Assembly (NCBI GenBank): GCA_049802875.1
Contig: JBARNH010000024.1
Span: 42,416 to 106,415, forward strand
Source of the DNA: Lutacidiplasma sp049802875
Lineage (GTDB): Archaea > Thermoplasmatota > Thermoplasmata > Lutacidiplasmatales > UBA184
DNA: 64,000 nucleotides
Direction of reading: 5' to 3'
A model generated the notes under the pieces. It saw nothing but the letters and a program-made list of their open reading frames with translations, did no database searches and had not been told where the DNA came from. Of the stretch, positions 8,052-17,059 are shown piece by piece; within the stretch, counting starts at the first letter, position 1, and every line of letters begins with the position of its first letter. A program made the position numbers and the translations under genes.

Positions 8052-9367
8052 GGGTCCCCCTCGGTCACGAGCGCGCGATGGAGGAGACGCAGAACCCGGG
8101 AACCTTGGGCGAGCGGGACGGCGACCGAAAGCGCGCGCGGGGTAGCGCTGAATCCCTCCGCCCCTCGGACCGCGCTCGACGGGACGCGGTCGAGATCATC
8201 GAGGATACCGTCACCGATCGCAGTGACGATCGCGACGCGATACGGACCGTCGAGCATCGCGGCGGCCTCGCGGGTCACGGGCGCCAGCGCGCGAATCGCC
8301 GGCACAACCTGGTCCGGAGCGAGGACCAAGCACAGCAACGCCGACGAGGTGTACAATTGGACGAGGTTAACGCGGGCCGCCGAGAGTCGTTGGGAGACTT
8401 CCGCGACGATGCCGGGACGCTGACGACCCCCGGGAACCCGGAGTCGCAGCAGGCGCAGCGGTCGCAGTATCGTGAGCGCGCGGTTGCGTCGCCCTGCCCG
8501 AGGTGGGGCGATCGTCGTCACGATGGCCGGGTCTTCGAGGGAACGCACCCGAAGGGTGATCCCGTGGGCCCGCGCCGGTTCTATCGTCAGTGGGTGAAGC
8601 ACCCGCGCGCCGAACTGCGCGAGCTCCTCTGCCTCTTCGTACGAAAGCTCCGGTATCGGTCGGGCGTCCGGGACCTCGTGAGGGTCGGCCGAGAGGACCG
8701 CGACATGCCGTTTGACGAGCTCGACGCGGGAGGCCCCAAGCAGTGCGGCGATCCCGGCGGCCGCGTAGTCGGAACCGCCGCGTCCGAGGGTCGCGACCCG
8801 GCCCTCGAGGCTTCGTCCAAAGTATCCGGTGACGATCGGCACCTGACCGGCGGAGAGGATCCGCCCGAGTCCGCGACGCACCGCCGCGCCCGAACGGTCG
8901 AAGAGGATGCACGACGCGCCGTACGCGTTATCGGTGATCAACCCCAGATGATCCGCCTCGACGGGCACGACCGGAAGGTCCTGCTCCCGGAGCCGCGAAG
9001 TGAGCCAGTGTACGGCGAGGCGTTCCCCCTGACTCAGGACCCGGTCACTGAGTGCGGCATCGCGCCCCGGTGTTTCCTCGACCAACCGAAGGAGACGGTC
9101 GAGTCGCTCGAGGTGACGGCGACCCGCCGGAGGCAGTCCGGGATGGCGGCGACGTACCTCCTCAAGGACGCGACGGTGGGTGGTGCGCGACCGCGGGTGG
9201 GAAAGGGCTCCGGCCAGAAGGTCCGTCACGCCCTCGCGGGCCGACGACACGACCACGACCGGTACTCCCTCCCCGAGAACCGAGATGATCTCTCGTCCGA
9301 CCCGCGCCGGGTCTTCGAGTGAGGCCCCACCGAACTTGATCACGACCGGAGCGCGATGTTTTTTCAC
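8048..9367 (-). CDS. lysC: Aspartate kinase
   Basis: 439 aa amino-acid kinase that phosphorylates aspartate. Signature VIKFGGASLEDP at the N-terminus, then TDNAYGASC, and GYFGRSLEGRVATLGRGGSDYAAAGIA carrying the substrate and ATP loop. The last about 150 residues look like a paired ACT regulatory module. Placement between asd and trpE makes sense because the archaeal aromatic route consumes aspartate semialdehyde. It overlaps both neighbours by 4 nt. Confidence 0.94.
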   Translation of the reverse strand: MKKHRAPVVIKFGGASLEDPARVGREIISVLGEGVPVVVVSSAREGVTDLLAGALSHPRSRTTHRRVLEEVRRRHPGLPPAGRRHLERLDRLLRLVEETPGRDAALSDRVLSQGERLAVHWLTSRLREQDLPVVPVEADHLGLITDNAYGASCILFDRSGAAVRRGLGRILSAGQVPIVTGYFGRSLEGRVATLGRGGSDYAAAGIAALLGASRVELVKRHVAVLSADPHEVPDARPIPELSYEEAEELAQFGARVLHPLTIEPARAHGITLRVRSLEDPAIVTTIAPPRAGRRNRALTILRPLRLLRLRVPGGRQRPGIVAEVSQRLSAARVNLVQLYTSSALLCLVLAPDQVVPAIRALAPVTREAAAMLDGPYRVAIVTAIGDGILDDLDRVPSSAVRGAEGFSATPRALSVAVPLAQGSRVLRLLHRALVTEGDP

Positions 9368-10446
9368 GGTCCCGGAGCCCTCCCCGAAGGGAGCAGTCCC
9401 TCGTCCAGTGCCAGCTCAGCGTTAAGGACCGACGCACCAGCCCCTCCGCGGATCGCGTTGTGCGAGAGGAGGAAGAAGCGGAGATACGGTGGGTCCCACC
9501 GGATGCGCCCGATCACCGCGGCCATTCCCCGGGCGCGCACGGGGCTGCCGGCCCATCGGTCGCGGATCGGTTGGGGCCGGTCCGGTTCCGATCGGAGCTC
9601 GACCGGCGGATGGGGCGCGCTGGGGAGCGAGCGACCCGCGAGCGGGTCGAAGGTGCGGATCGCTCCTTCGATTTCGGCGCGAGTCGGGCGACGCGTCGCC
9701 TCGAGGGTGACGGCCTCCAGGTGCCCCTCGCGCGTCGCCACTCGTGCGCAATGCACCACGAACGGTGTGGAGAGCGGAGCGATGCGGGGTCCGTGCCGGG
9801 CCCCGAGCAGACGTGCCGACTCGCGGGCGACCTTCTCCTCCTCCTCTTGCACGAACGGGACAACGTTGTCGGTGATCGCGAGTGACGGGACACCGGGGTA
9901 ACCCGCACCCGAGAGGGACTGGTAGGTGCTCACGTGCACGGCCCGAGGGCGGAGGAGCGGTACGAGCGGTGCGAGGCCAAGGACGAGGCCGGTCGCCGAG
10001 CAGTTGGGATTGGTCACGAGGAGCCCGGTCCCGCGGGGGCGCGCTTCGGTGATCCGGAGATGGTCGGCGTTGACCTCCGGAACGAGGAGAGGTACGCGGG
10101 GATCCATTCGGTGGTCCGCTGCGTTCGAGAACACGGAGATCCCCTGGCGGACGATCTCTGTCTCGATCGGGCCGGCCGTTCCGGAGGGGAGCGCGGAGAA
10201 CGCAACCTGAACCCCCGCACGGCGGAGGAGCGCCGGTGTGATGCGTTCGAGCCGCCGGTCGGCAAGGACGGGCGGCGGAGCCTCGGCGAGCTGCCACACC
10301 GCGTCCAACGTTTTTCGGTACGACCGTACGCCCGCCCCCAGCGCGATGAGATCGAAGGAAGGGTGGTCGGCCAACAGCCGAGCGAAGTGTTGACCGATGT
10401 AGCCGCTCGCCCCGAGAATCGCGCACGGGATCTTCTCCGCGGTCAC
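9364..10446 (-). CDS. asd: Aspartate-semialdehyde dehydrogenase
   Basis: 360 aa NADP-dependent enzyme reducing aspartyl phosphate to aspartate semialdehyde. Rossmann motif AILGASGYIGQHFARLL at the N-terminus; catalytic Cys in VTNPNCSATGLVLGL (about residue 149); VSTYQSLSGAGYPG is the archaeal/fungal-type segment, and the His of the active site lies further on. Together with the adjacent kinase it makes the amino-group donor substrate for the first aromatic step. 4-nt overlaps on both sides. Confidence 0.95.
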   Translation of the reverse strand: MTAEKIPCAILGASGYIGQHFARLLADHPSFDLIALGAGVRSYRKTLDAVWQLAEAPPPVLADRRLERITPALLRRAGVQVAFSALPSGTAGPIETEIVRQGISVFSNAADHRMDPRVPLLVPEVNADHLRITEARPRGTGLLVTNPNCSATGLVLGLAPLVPLLRPRAVHVSTYQSLSGAGYPGVPSLAITDNVVPFVQEEEEKVARESARLLGARHGPRIAPLSTPFVVHCARVATREGHLEAVTLEATRRPTRAEIEGAIRTFDPLAGRSLPSAPHPPVELRSEPDRPQPIRDRWAGSPVRARGMAAVIGRIRWDPPYLRFFLLSHNAIRGGAGASVLNAELALDEGLLPSGRAPGP

Positions 10447-11528
10447 GGAACGTACCCTCCCTGAAACGCGAGGTCCGTCAGGGCCATCGCGGTGACCGAC
10501 TCGAGCACGACCACCGCCCGGGGCACAATGCAGGGGTCATGCCGGCCCGTGATGACGAGGGTCTGATTCGTTCGGTCGGCGAGGTTCACGGTCCGCTGAG
10601 GGCGAGGGATGGACGAAGTCGGCTTCACTACGGCCCGGAAGACGACTGGCATCCCGGTGGCGAGCCCACCGAGGATCCCCCCCGCGTGGTTCGTTTCGGT
10701 TCGCACTTTACCTTCCAGCCAAACGAACGAGTCGTTGTGTTCGCTCCCCCGCATCCGAGCCGCACGGAAACCGGCCCCGAATTCGATCCCCTTTACTGCC
10801 GGGACCGAGAACACGGCGTGCGCGATCGTGCTTTCGATCGAGTCAAAGAACGGCTCTCCCAAGCCGACCGGCACTCCGTCGGCCCGGACCTCCACGACGC
10901 CGCCCAGGCTGTCCCCGTCGCGTCGGGCTTGGGCGATCGCTTCTTCCATCCGGGGCGCGGCCTCCGGGTCCGGGGTCCCGACCTCGTTGCGTTCGGACCG
11001 TTCCCGTAGGTTGGGGATGTCCAGCCCCTCCGGGATATCCGCATCGACCGGCCCGACGGACCGGGTATATCCGACCAGGTCAATGCCGTGGGTGCCGAGC
11101 ATCTGTCGCCCGATGGACCCGGCGATCACGAGGCCCACCGTCATTCGTCCGGAGAAGATCCCGCCGCCCGAGAGGTCGGCGTCCGCGCCGTAGCGGATCC
11201 GAGCGGGGTAGTCCGCGTGACCGGGCCGAGGCGTATCGTGCATCCGGTCGTACGGTTCGCGCCGAACGTCCTCGTTGGCGACATGCGCGCGGAACGAGGA
11301 GCCGTCGGCTCGCCCGTCGACCCATCCGGAGTCCACGACCAGCCGATCCTCTTCTTGGCGCTTTGTCGCGAGTCGGCGGCCGACCGGTCGACGACGATCG
11401 AGTTGACCTTGGATCTGCGCGAGGTCGACGGGAGTGCCGGGGGGGATCCCGTCGATCGAAACTCCCACCTCCGGACCGTGGCTCGACCCGAAAATCGTAG
11501 CCCGGAACCGTTCTCCATAGTGCATCAT
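10443..11528 (-). CDS. aroC: Chorismate synthase
   Basis: 361 aa FMN-dependent enzyme turning EPSP into chorismate. It starts MMHYGERFRATIFGSSHG and contains HDTPRPGHADY and SGGGIFSGRMTVGLV, which hold the conserved His and FMN-contacting residues, plus SEHNDSF and TNHAGGILGGLATGMP. The first ATG of two tandem ones (11528) overlaps the aroA stop by 4 nt; the second is at 11525. A much longer open frame upstream is inside aroA and is not used. Confidence 0.96.
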   Translation of the reverse strand: MMHYGERFRATIFGSSHGPEVGVSIDGIPPGTPVDLAQIQGQLDRRRPVGRRLATKRQEEDRLVVDSGWVDGRADGSSFRAHVANEDVRREPYDRMHDTPRPGHADYPARIRYGADADLSGGGIFSGRMTVGLVIAGSIGRQMLGTHGIDLVGYTRSVGPVDADIPEGLDIPNLRERSERNEVGTPDPEAAPRMEEAIAQARRDGDSLGGVVEVRADGVPVGLGEPFFDSIESTIAHAVFSVPAVKGIEFGAGFRAARMRGSEHNDSFVWLEGKVRTETNHAGGILGGLATGMPVVFRAVVKPTSSIPRPQRTVNLADRTNQTLVITGRHDPCIVPRAVVVLESVTAMALTDLAFQGGYVP

Positions 11529-12796
11529 CGGTTCGACCTCCGGCGGAGCGAATCCAGCGCTCGCCAAAACTCGGGGTACGACTTGGCGACCGCGCTCGCG
11601 TCCTCGATGGTGGAGGGGCGATCTCCCGCGAGGGCGGCCACCCCGGCGCTCATCACGATCCGATGATCGTCGAGACCCCGCAGGCCGAAGCCCCGAGGAT
11701 GCGCCGTCCCTCGAATGGTGAGCCCACCCCGCTCGGTCCGAACCTCCGCGCCCATCGCCCGGGCCAGGAGGCGGGTCCCGAGCTGCCGGTTCGATTCCTT
11801 GTGCACGACCTGGGGCGCCCCCTCCAGTCGACTCCGACCGGGGATCGTCGCGGCGAGCACTCCCGCGAGAGGATACAGGTCCGGCGAACCCGTCAAGTCG
11901 ACCGTGAACCGGCGCAGGTTCCCGCCGTCGACCGTCGCCCCGTCCGATTGCTGATGGACCTCCGCTCCCGCGGAACGAAGAAGATCGAGGATCGTAAGGT
12001 CGGCTTGGGGCCATTTCGTGGATACACCCGTGACCCGGACTTTTCCTCCGGTGACCCCCCCCGCGGCCCAAAAGTACGCCGCGGAGGATGCGTCGCCCGG
12101 TACTCGCATCCCGGCGCGCCGGTAATTCTGGGAGCCGGGGATCGAGAATCGCCGTCCGCGCCGATTCACCCGAACCCGGTGGTATCGGATCACTGCGAGG
12201 GTCGCCGCGATGTATGGCTCGGAGACGATCGGGCCGACGAGCTCAAGCGAAGAATCCCCGGGAACGGTGGGTAGGGTCAAGAGGAGGGCCGAGGCGAACT
12301 GGGAGCTGAGGGACGCCCGGAGGCGAACCGCGCCCCCGTGCAGGGGTCCGCGTACGGTCACCGGAAGTTCCCCCAACCCCGACGGTCGCTCGCAGGTGGC
12401 GCCGAGCGACTTCAGCGCGCGCAACAGTTCCGCCATCGGTCGGTGGGGGAGACGGCCCCGGCCCCGCAGGCGGACGGGGCGGGTCGACCGGCCAGCGAGC
12501 GCGGCGACGAATCGCAGGGTCGTTCCCGACTCGCCACAATCGATCGACGCGAGGCGCCGCGAATGGACGGGAGAGGAGGTGACGGTCCATCGACGGGGTG
12601 AGAACCGTACGAGGGACCCGAGCGGTCGGAGGGCGTGCGCCGTGGCCCGGGTGTCGTCGGCATCGAGGGGGTTCTCAACGGTGTATCGGTGTTCGGCGAG
12701 GTGTCCCGCGACGAGGGCCCGATGGGTGTAGCTCTTCGATGGAGGGGCCCGAATGGTTCCGGCGACTCGGCCCGGACTGATACGGACAGCGCTCAC
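11525..12796 (-). CDS. aroA: EPSP synthase (3-phosphoshikimate 1-carboxyvinyltransferase)
   Basis: 423 aa, two-domain enzyme adding the enolpyruvyl group to shikimate 3-phosphate. Seen: APPSKSYTHRALVAG (shikimate-3-P and PEP Lys/Ser), DCGESGTTLRFVAALAG, and the C-terminal GLRGLDDHRIVMSAGVAAL. Overlaps 4 nt with the shikimate kinase gene and with aroC. Normal length, no sign of damage. Confidence 0.96.
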   Translation of the reverse strand: MSAVRISPGRVAGTIRAPPSKSYTHRALVAGHLAEHRYTVENPLDADDTRATAHALRPLGSLVRFSPRRWTVTSSPVHSRRLASIDCGESGTTLRFVAALAGRSTRPVRLRGRGRLPHRPMAELLRALKSLGATCERPSGLGELPVTVRGPLHGGAVRLRASLSSQFASALLLTLPTVPGDSSLELVGPIVSEPYIAATLAVIRYHRVRVNRRGRRFSIPGSQNYRRAGMRVPGDASSAAYFWAAGGVTGGKVRVTGVSTKWPQADLTILDLLRSAGAEVHQQSDGATVDGGNLRRFTVDLTGSPDLYPLAGVLAATIPGRSRLEGAPQVVHKESNRQLGTRLLARAMGAEVRTERGGLTIRGTAHPRGFGLRGLDDHRIVMSAGVAALAGDRPSTIEDASAVAKSYPEFWRALDSLRRRSNR

Positions 12797-13671
12797 CGAG
12801 TCTCACCCCCGTGGTCCGCTCGAACTGAGGAGAACGCGACGGTCCTCCGGTCTCCCGGAGCGTCTTCAAACGCCCGCGCGACCTCGCGGAGCTGCTCTCG
12901 AGGGGCGACCGCGGCGAGGGTCGGGCCCAGTCCGCACACTCCGCTTGCGATGGCGCCCCGTGTCCGAAGATTGGCGCGAAGCGCGTCGTAATCATAGCGG
13001 AGCACCCGCTCCACGAGGCGAGTGTTTTCTCGCATCGCCGCCGGCCAATCCCCGCCGAGTGCCGCGTCGACCGCAACCTGACTCTGGGACGCTTCCGCCC
13101 GGAAGGCCGAAGCCCATTCCGGCGACGGCCGGTGGGTGTAGTTAGGGATGTACAGAACCACGCCGAGACCGGGGTCGGTCGGATACGTCATGAGGAGTTC
13201 CCCTCGGCGATTGTCGGTGACGACCACCCCCGCCGATAGCCCGGCGAGAGCGTCGTCGAGGGCCCCCGTGGCACTCAGGCCCACCGCTTGGGAGATCACG
13301 GCGGACATTCGGGCTATTTCGACGGGTTCGACCGAGACGTCTGTGGCCCGGGCGACGGCAAGGACCACGGCGGAGCTCACCGCGCTCGAGCTCTTGAGTC
13401 CCCGCGCCGCGGGAATGTCGGTCCGCAACGTCAGTTCGCCCGAACCCGAGCTCCCCGGCGCGAACCGACGGAGCGCCTCGGTCAGCGCAGAGATCACGAG
13501 GGGCGTCCGGACCTCCTCGGGAACTCGGACGTCCCATTTCCCGTGGGACCCCGCAGGATGCAGCTCGACCTCGGCACGAGCTCGGAGGTCGACTCCAACC
13601 GCGGAACCGATGCCGGTCGGCAGAGCATTGACGATCGTGATCGCCGCCGTCGTTTCGCCGACTCCCCTCAC
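12793..13671 (-). CDS. aroK: Shikimate kinase, archaeal GHMP type
   Basis: 292 aa GHMP-superfamily kinase, the archaeal non-orthologous replacement for bacterial AroK. AITIVNALPTGIGSAVGVDL near the N-terminus and the ATP loop IPAARGLKSSSAVSSAVV (about residues 80-97) are typical, with GLGPTLAAVAP near the C-terminus. The GTG start at 13671 was chosen because it gives the family N-terminus and a 4-nt overlap with aroDE; an in-frame extension reaching 14118 lies inside aroDE. Confidence 0.93.
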   Translation of the reverse strand: MRGVGETTAAITIVNALPTGIGSAVGVDLRARAEVELHPAGSHGKWDVRVPEEVRTPLVISALTEALRRFAPGSSGSGELTLRTDIPAARGLKSSSAVSSAVVLAVARATDVSVEPVEIARMSAVISQAVGLSATGALDDALAGLSAGVVVTDNRRGELLMTYPTDPGLGVVLYIPNYTHRPSPEWASAFRAEASQSQVAVDAALGGDWPAAMRENTRLVERVLRYDYDALRANLRTRGAIASGVCGLGPTLAAVAPREQLREVARAFEDAPGDRRTVAFSSVRADHGGETR

Positions 13672-15167
13672 GGACCCTCCGAGATCGTCGCCTTGAGCTC
13701 CTCGGGAGCCGGCTCGGAGCCCCACCATATGGCGAAGCTCGCGGCGGCTTGATAGACGAGCAGGCGCCAGCCGTCCTCGTACCGACCCCCCACATGCTCG
13801 ATGGCCTCTTGGATGGCCGAGTCCTTCGCCGAGTAGACCCAATCGAGGACTTGGGTTCGGGGTCCGAGAAGTTGGGCGAGCGGGACATCGAGGGGCCCGG
13901 CGCCGTCTCGCCCCACGCTGGTCGCATGGACGACCAGGGAAAACGGACGAACATCGGCCGCCATGAGGTGGGTCGCTCCCAAGCGCCGAGCAAGCGCCTC
14001 GGCCCGTTCGAGGTTGCGCGCGACGACGTACGCGGGGACGTTTAGTCCCCGAGCGGCGGCGAGGGTCGCCGCCGCCGCCCCGCCGGCCCCCACGACGACC
14101 AATTCCTTCCCGTTCCATATCCCCGCGCGACGGTATTCGTCGAGCCGCCGAAGGATGGCGACGAGGTCGGTGTTCTCCGCTTCGACTTCATCGTGACGCA
14201 ACGAGAGGCAGTTGGCGGCGCCGCAGAGTCGCGCCCCCGGACTAACGCGGGTTGCGGCCTCCAGCGCGGCGGTCTTCCATGGGTGGGTGACGTTCAGGCC
14301 GACGAACCGGCCGTCGGCCAGGGGGCCGAGCGATTCCACGAACTCGGACTCCGAGGCGATGTCAAGCGAGACGTAGAGGCCCGGGATTCCGGCGGAGTCC
14401 ATCCAACGCGAATGCAGGTACGGGCTTCGCGAATGGTCCACGGGATGCCCTATCACCGCGAAGAGCGGCGCGTCGAGATTCCCAGAGAAGAATCGTCGCA
14501 ACCGATTCCCGGGGAGCTGGCTTGCTTCGACCCGAAGTCGAGCGCCGATTCCCTTGGTCTCGGGAAGGCTTGCGTAGACGAGCGGAAAGCGGAACCGCCG
14601 CGACCACGCTCGAAGAAGCGCCCCGGAGGGTCCGGTAGTTAGCACGACCGTTGGGGTCGCCCTCGCCGCCTCGAGAACGGGTAGGATCTCTTTGAGAAGG
14701 GTGCCCACGCTCGCCGGGATCACCACCTTTCGAATCGACCCGGGCGCGGACGGGCCGTTCACGCACCGGACCACATCGGCGGGCGAAGTTCCCTCAGGAA
14801 GGTGCGTCGAGAGTATTCGGCCCGGCGCGCCGTGCCGATCCAATCGGTCGATGGTAGGCCCGTCCCGTGTTTCCTCGAGGTCGATCCATCGGAACGGCAG
14901 TCGGGCCAGTGCCTCGAGGTTCGCCCCGCGTTCCTCGGGCGCGTCGGGTCCCTCTCCGCCCTCGGCCCGCGATCGAAGCGTGGCGACGAGGGGCAGCGGA
15001 GTCGGAAACAGCTCGTGAGCCCGGGCGCGGTCCGCCATCGTCCAGCGATCCAGTCGGATCTCGGCAAGGTCGGCACCCCCCTGCCGGGCGAGCTCGGCTT
15101 CGGCCCGTGTCTCGCTCACCGTGCGACCGGGAAGAGTCACGGTGATGAGCGGGAGGTCGGCGATCAT
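13668..15167 (-). CDS. aroDE: Fused 3-dehydroquinate dehydratase/shikimate dehydrogenase
   Basis: 499 aa bifunctional protein. Residues 1 to about 215 are a type I dehydroquinase: LAEIRLDRW, LVATLRSRAEGG, and Schiff-base Lys in RKVVIPAS. Residues about 228-499 are shikimate dehydrogenase: FAVIGHPVDHSRSPYLHSRWM (shikimate site), GLNVTHPWK (catalytic Lys), the dinucleotide loop VVVGAGGAAAATLAAA, and LVYQAAASFAIWWG near the end. The two steps are consecutive in the pathway. This gene order of fusion is known in plants and some bacteria; in an archaeal operon it is less usual. The ATG at 15167 overlaps the DHQ synthase stop by 4 nt. Confidence 0.95.
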   Translation of the reverse strand: MIADLPLITVTLPGRTVSETRAEAELARQGGADLAEIRLDRWTMADRARAHELFPTPLPLVATLRSRAEGGEGPDAPEERGANLEALARLPFRWIDLEETRDGPTIDRLDRHGAPGRILSTHLPEGTSPADVVRCVNGPSAPGSIRKVVIPASVGTLLKEILPVLEAARATPTVVLTTGPSGALLRAWSRRFRFPLVYASLPETKGIGARLRVEASQLPGNRLRRFFSGNLDAPLFAVIGHPVDHSRSPYLHSRWMDSAGIPGLYVSLDIASESEFVESLGPLADGRFVGLNVTHPWKTAALEAATRVSPGARLCGAANCLSLRHDEVEAENTDLVAILRRLDEYRRAGIWNGKELVVVGAGGAAAATLAAARGLNVPAYVVARNLERAEALARRLGATHLMAADVRPFSLVVHATSVGRDGAGPLDVPLAQLLGPRTQVLDWVYSAKDSAIQEAIEHVGGRYEDGWRLLVYQAAASFAIWWGSEPAPEELKATISEGP

Positions 15168-16195
15168 CTCTCCTCGATGGTCTCCTCGACCGCCTGGCCC
15201 AAGTGACGGGCGGCAGGAAGTCGCACGGCGTAAGCGATGAGCCCGGGCGCGGCGTCGGTCGTGGCCACCCTCCCCGTCTCCGTCGAGAGGCGAACGGTTT
15301 CCGCTTCCTGGAGGAAAACGGTCCTCGGGGTCTCGTGATCGTCCGCAGTGATCAGTACCAGGGGACGGCGTTCGATCTTGATTCGGCCCACCCGCGCGGA
15401 CCGCACTCCCCCCTCCGGCTGCGCCACGAGTACCGCGTCCCCGGGACTCAGCTCCGAAAGGTATCGAGTCGAGCCGTCGGCCATGAGTACGTACGAGTGC
15501 GGCGCGCCGGCGTTCACGCGGAACGCTCGCGGGCGGCTGAACGTAGATCCGACCGCCTCGCTCGCGACGTGGAAGAGGAACGCCGCGGCGCTGCCGACCA
15601 GGAGACCATCCTCTGGCGCCAGCAGCGAGGTAGTGTCCACGAGGACTCGGTGCCCGACACCGGCCGGGCGGACCGCCGAGATTCGTGCCCGGGTCCACTC
15701 CAGCCGCGTGGGTATCGGTCCTTCGAGGATCGACTCGAGGAGATCGACCTCCTCCGGAGCTCGGACCTCCACGAAAACGCGGTCGGCCCCATGTTCCAAC
15801 GCCCCCAGGGCCCCGGGAACTTCGAGGGGTGTCCGGGCGTAGACCCACACGGCATGCCGTCGGCCCCGTGACGCGATCGCATTCTCGAGTGGGATCATCC
15901 GGTCCCCCGTCCACTCGATCGCGAGGACCCCGCCGTCGGGGATGAGGCGGGCGGCCGCCGCAAGCTCCGAGGCGTCTCCCACCGAAACGACCGGCACCCC
16001 CGCTTCGGGGAGCGTCGCCCCGAAGAGCCGGTCGCCGCGTCGGACGACTACCTCTTCCTCCGGGCGTCCCTCGATCGCGTCCGTCGTCGCATCGTGGAAC
16101 CGTTGAAAGCCTCGATGTCGCGCCCGTTCTAGGATCGCCGCCCGTAGCGCCGGCTCCGCGGACGGGAGTGCAATCGTCACCCGGTCCCGAGTCAC
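15164..16195 (-). CDS. aroB': 3-dehydroquinate synthase II (archaeal type)
   Basis: 343 aa, the archaeal enzyme that oxidatively deaminates and cyclises 2-amino-3,7-dideoxyheptulosonate to 3-dehydroquinate. Family features seen are DRVFVEVRAPEEVDLLES, VDTTSLLAPEDGLLVGSAAAFLFHVASEAVGS, FRVNAGAPHSYVLMADGSTRYLSEL and RVGRIKIERRPLVLITAD. The GTG at 16195 overlaps the stop of the aldolase gene by 4 nt and was preferred over upstream in-frame codons. Its presence shows the pathway bypasses DAHP synthase. Confidence 0.94.
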   Translation of the reverse strand: MTRDRVTIALPSAEPALRAAILERARHRGFQRFHDATTDAIEGRPEEEVVVRRGDRLFGATLPEAGVPVVSVGDASELAAAARLIPDGGVLAIEWTGDRMIPLENAIASRGRRHAVWVYARTPLEVPGALGALEHGADRVFVEVRAPEEVDLLESILEGPIPTRLEWTRARISAVRPAGVGHRVLVDTTSLLAPEDGLLVGSAAAFLFHVASEAVGSTFSRPRAFRVNAGAPHSYVLMADGSTRYLSELSPGDAVLVAQPEGGVRSARVGRIKIERRPLVLITADDHETPRTVFLQEAETVRLSTETGRVATTDAAPGLIAYAVRLPAARHLGQAVEETIEER

Positions 16196-16956
16196 GTTCC
16201 GAGGTCCGACCCTCCGTGGAGTAGGGACGCGATGCGGCGAGCCAGCGCGCCGACCGGCGGCCGCTGGAATAAGTTCCGCCCTATGCAGATCCCGGCCCCG
16301 CCGGAACGGAGACTTTCCTCGATGATCCTGAGGATCGACGCCTCGTCGTCCATTCGAACCCCCCCGCCGATGAGCACCGGCACCGGAGTGGTCCGGCAAA
16401 GTTTGGCGAACTCCTCGGCAGAACCCGGGTAGCTGGTCTTCACGATGTCGGCGCCGAGGTCCGCGGCGGCGCGAGCCGCGTGCCGGAGGTCGTCCGGGGT
16501 TCCCCCGTCGGCCTTTTTCACATACGCCATGCAGAGCAACGGAAGGCCGAGCTGGCCGCACTGGTCGGCCGCGGTCCCCAGATCCGTCAGCATGTTGCCT
16601 TCCTCCGCGACACCAAAGTTCACCTGAACCGAGAGCACGTCGGCTCCGAGGGCCACTGCCTCGGCAGCCGTCCCGACGAGCCGCTTGTGATGCGAGGTCG
16701 GCCCCAGGCTCGTCGATGCGGAGACGTGAATCCCCAGCAGGGTTCTTGGAGCCAACACCGGAGCGAGCTCGCGCGCCGCGCCTTTCGATACGATCAGGAG
16801 GTCCGCGCCCCCTTCCTGCAACTCCCGCGCCAGCGGAGCCAACTCCTCGAGGCCGTCGATCGGCCCCATCGACACCGCGTGGTCGAGCGGGACCGAGAAC
16901 AGTCTTCGCCTCGGGTCGGGAAACAGTCGCCGCAGTCGGATCGTCTTTCCGTACAT
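16192..16956 (-). CDS. aroA': 2-amino-3,7-dideoxy-D-threo-hept-6-ulosonate synthase
   Basis: 254 aa class I (Schiff-base) aldolase of the FbaB/LacD family. In archaea this family condenses aspartate semialdehyde with a C6 ketose phosphate to start aromatic synthesis. Seen: FSVPLDHAVSMGPIDGL near the N-terminus and GADIVKTSYPGSAEEF, where Lys is the Schiff-base residue, then PVLIGGGVRMDDE and GICIGRNLFQ. The ATG at 16956 follows a strong Shine-Dalgarno sequence (AAGGAGG, 10 nt upstream), unusual here because many genes look leaderless. That SD lies in a hairpin, suggesting translational control. Plain FBP aldolase is the alternative, but the next gene is DHQ synthase II. Confidence 0.92.
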   Translation of the reverse strand: MYGKTIRLRRLFPDPRRRLFSVPLDHAVSMGPIDGLEELAPLARELQEGGADLLIVSKGAARELAPVLAPRTLLGIHVSASTSLGPTSHHKRLVGTAAEAVALGADVLSVQVNFGVAEEGNMLTDLGTAADQCGQLGLPLLCMAYVKKADGGTPDDLRHAARAAADLGADIVKTSYPGSAEEFAKLCRTTPVPVLIGGGVRMDDEASILRIIEESLRSGGAGICIGRNLFQRPPVGALARRIASLLHGGSDLGT

Positions 16957-16965
16957 CGGTTTTTC

Positions 16966-16990
16966 CTCCTTCGTTTGTTTTCGAAGGGAG
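16966..16990 (-). promoter_or_regulatory. Hairpin sequestering the ribosome binding site of the aro/trp operon
   Basis: In the transcript, CTCC(C)TTCG pairs with CGAAGGAG around an A-rich 8-nt loop (one bulged C). The 3' arm contains the AGGAG core of the Shine-Dalgarno sequence before the ATG at 16956. The 5' arm, CTCCC, could instead pair with GGGAG segments of the upstream leader (loop at 17043-17047 and 17054-17058). This allows two exclusive states. Pairing is read by eye, not folded by computer. Confidence 0.5.
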
Positions 16991-17036
16991 ACCACCGAAA
17001 GGGAGCGGCCCGTTATCGTGCGGGGCACGTCGGGGC

Positions 17037-17053
17037 GGCGCCCTCCCGGCGCC
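17037..17053 (-). promoter_or_regulatory. Leader hairpin GGCGCC-loop-GGCGCC
   Basis: A six-base palindrome repeated around a 5-nt loop (GGGAG in the transcript) forms a GC-only stem directly after the stop codon of the leader reading frame. The loop is complementary to the CTCCC arm of the SD-sequestering hairpin. A further small stem, CGTGC-CCC-GCACG, lies just downstream at about 17021-17033. No U-run follows either, so a simple terminator is not evident. Confidence 0.45.
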
Positions 17054-17059
17054 TCCCGT

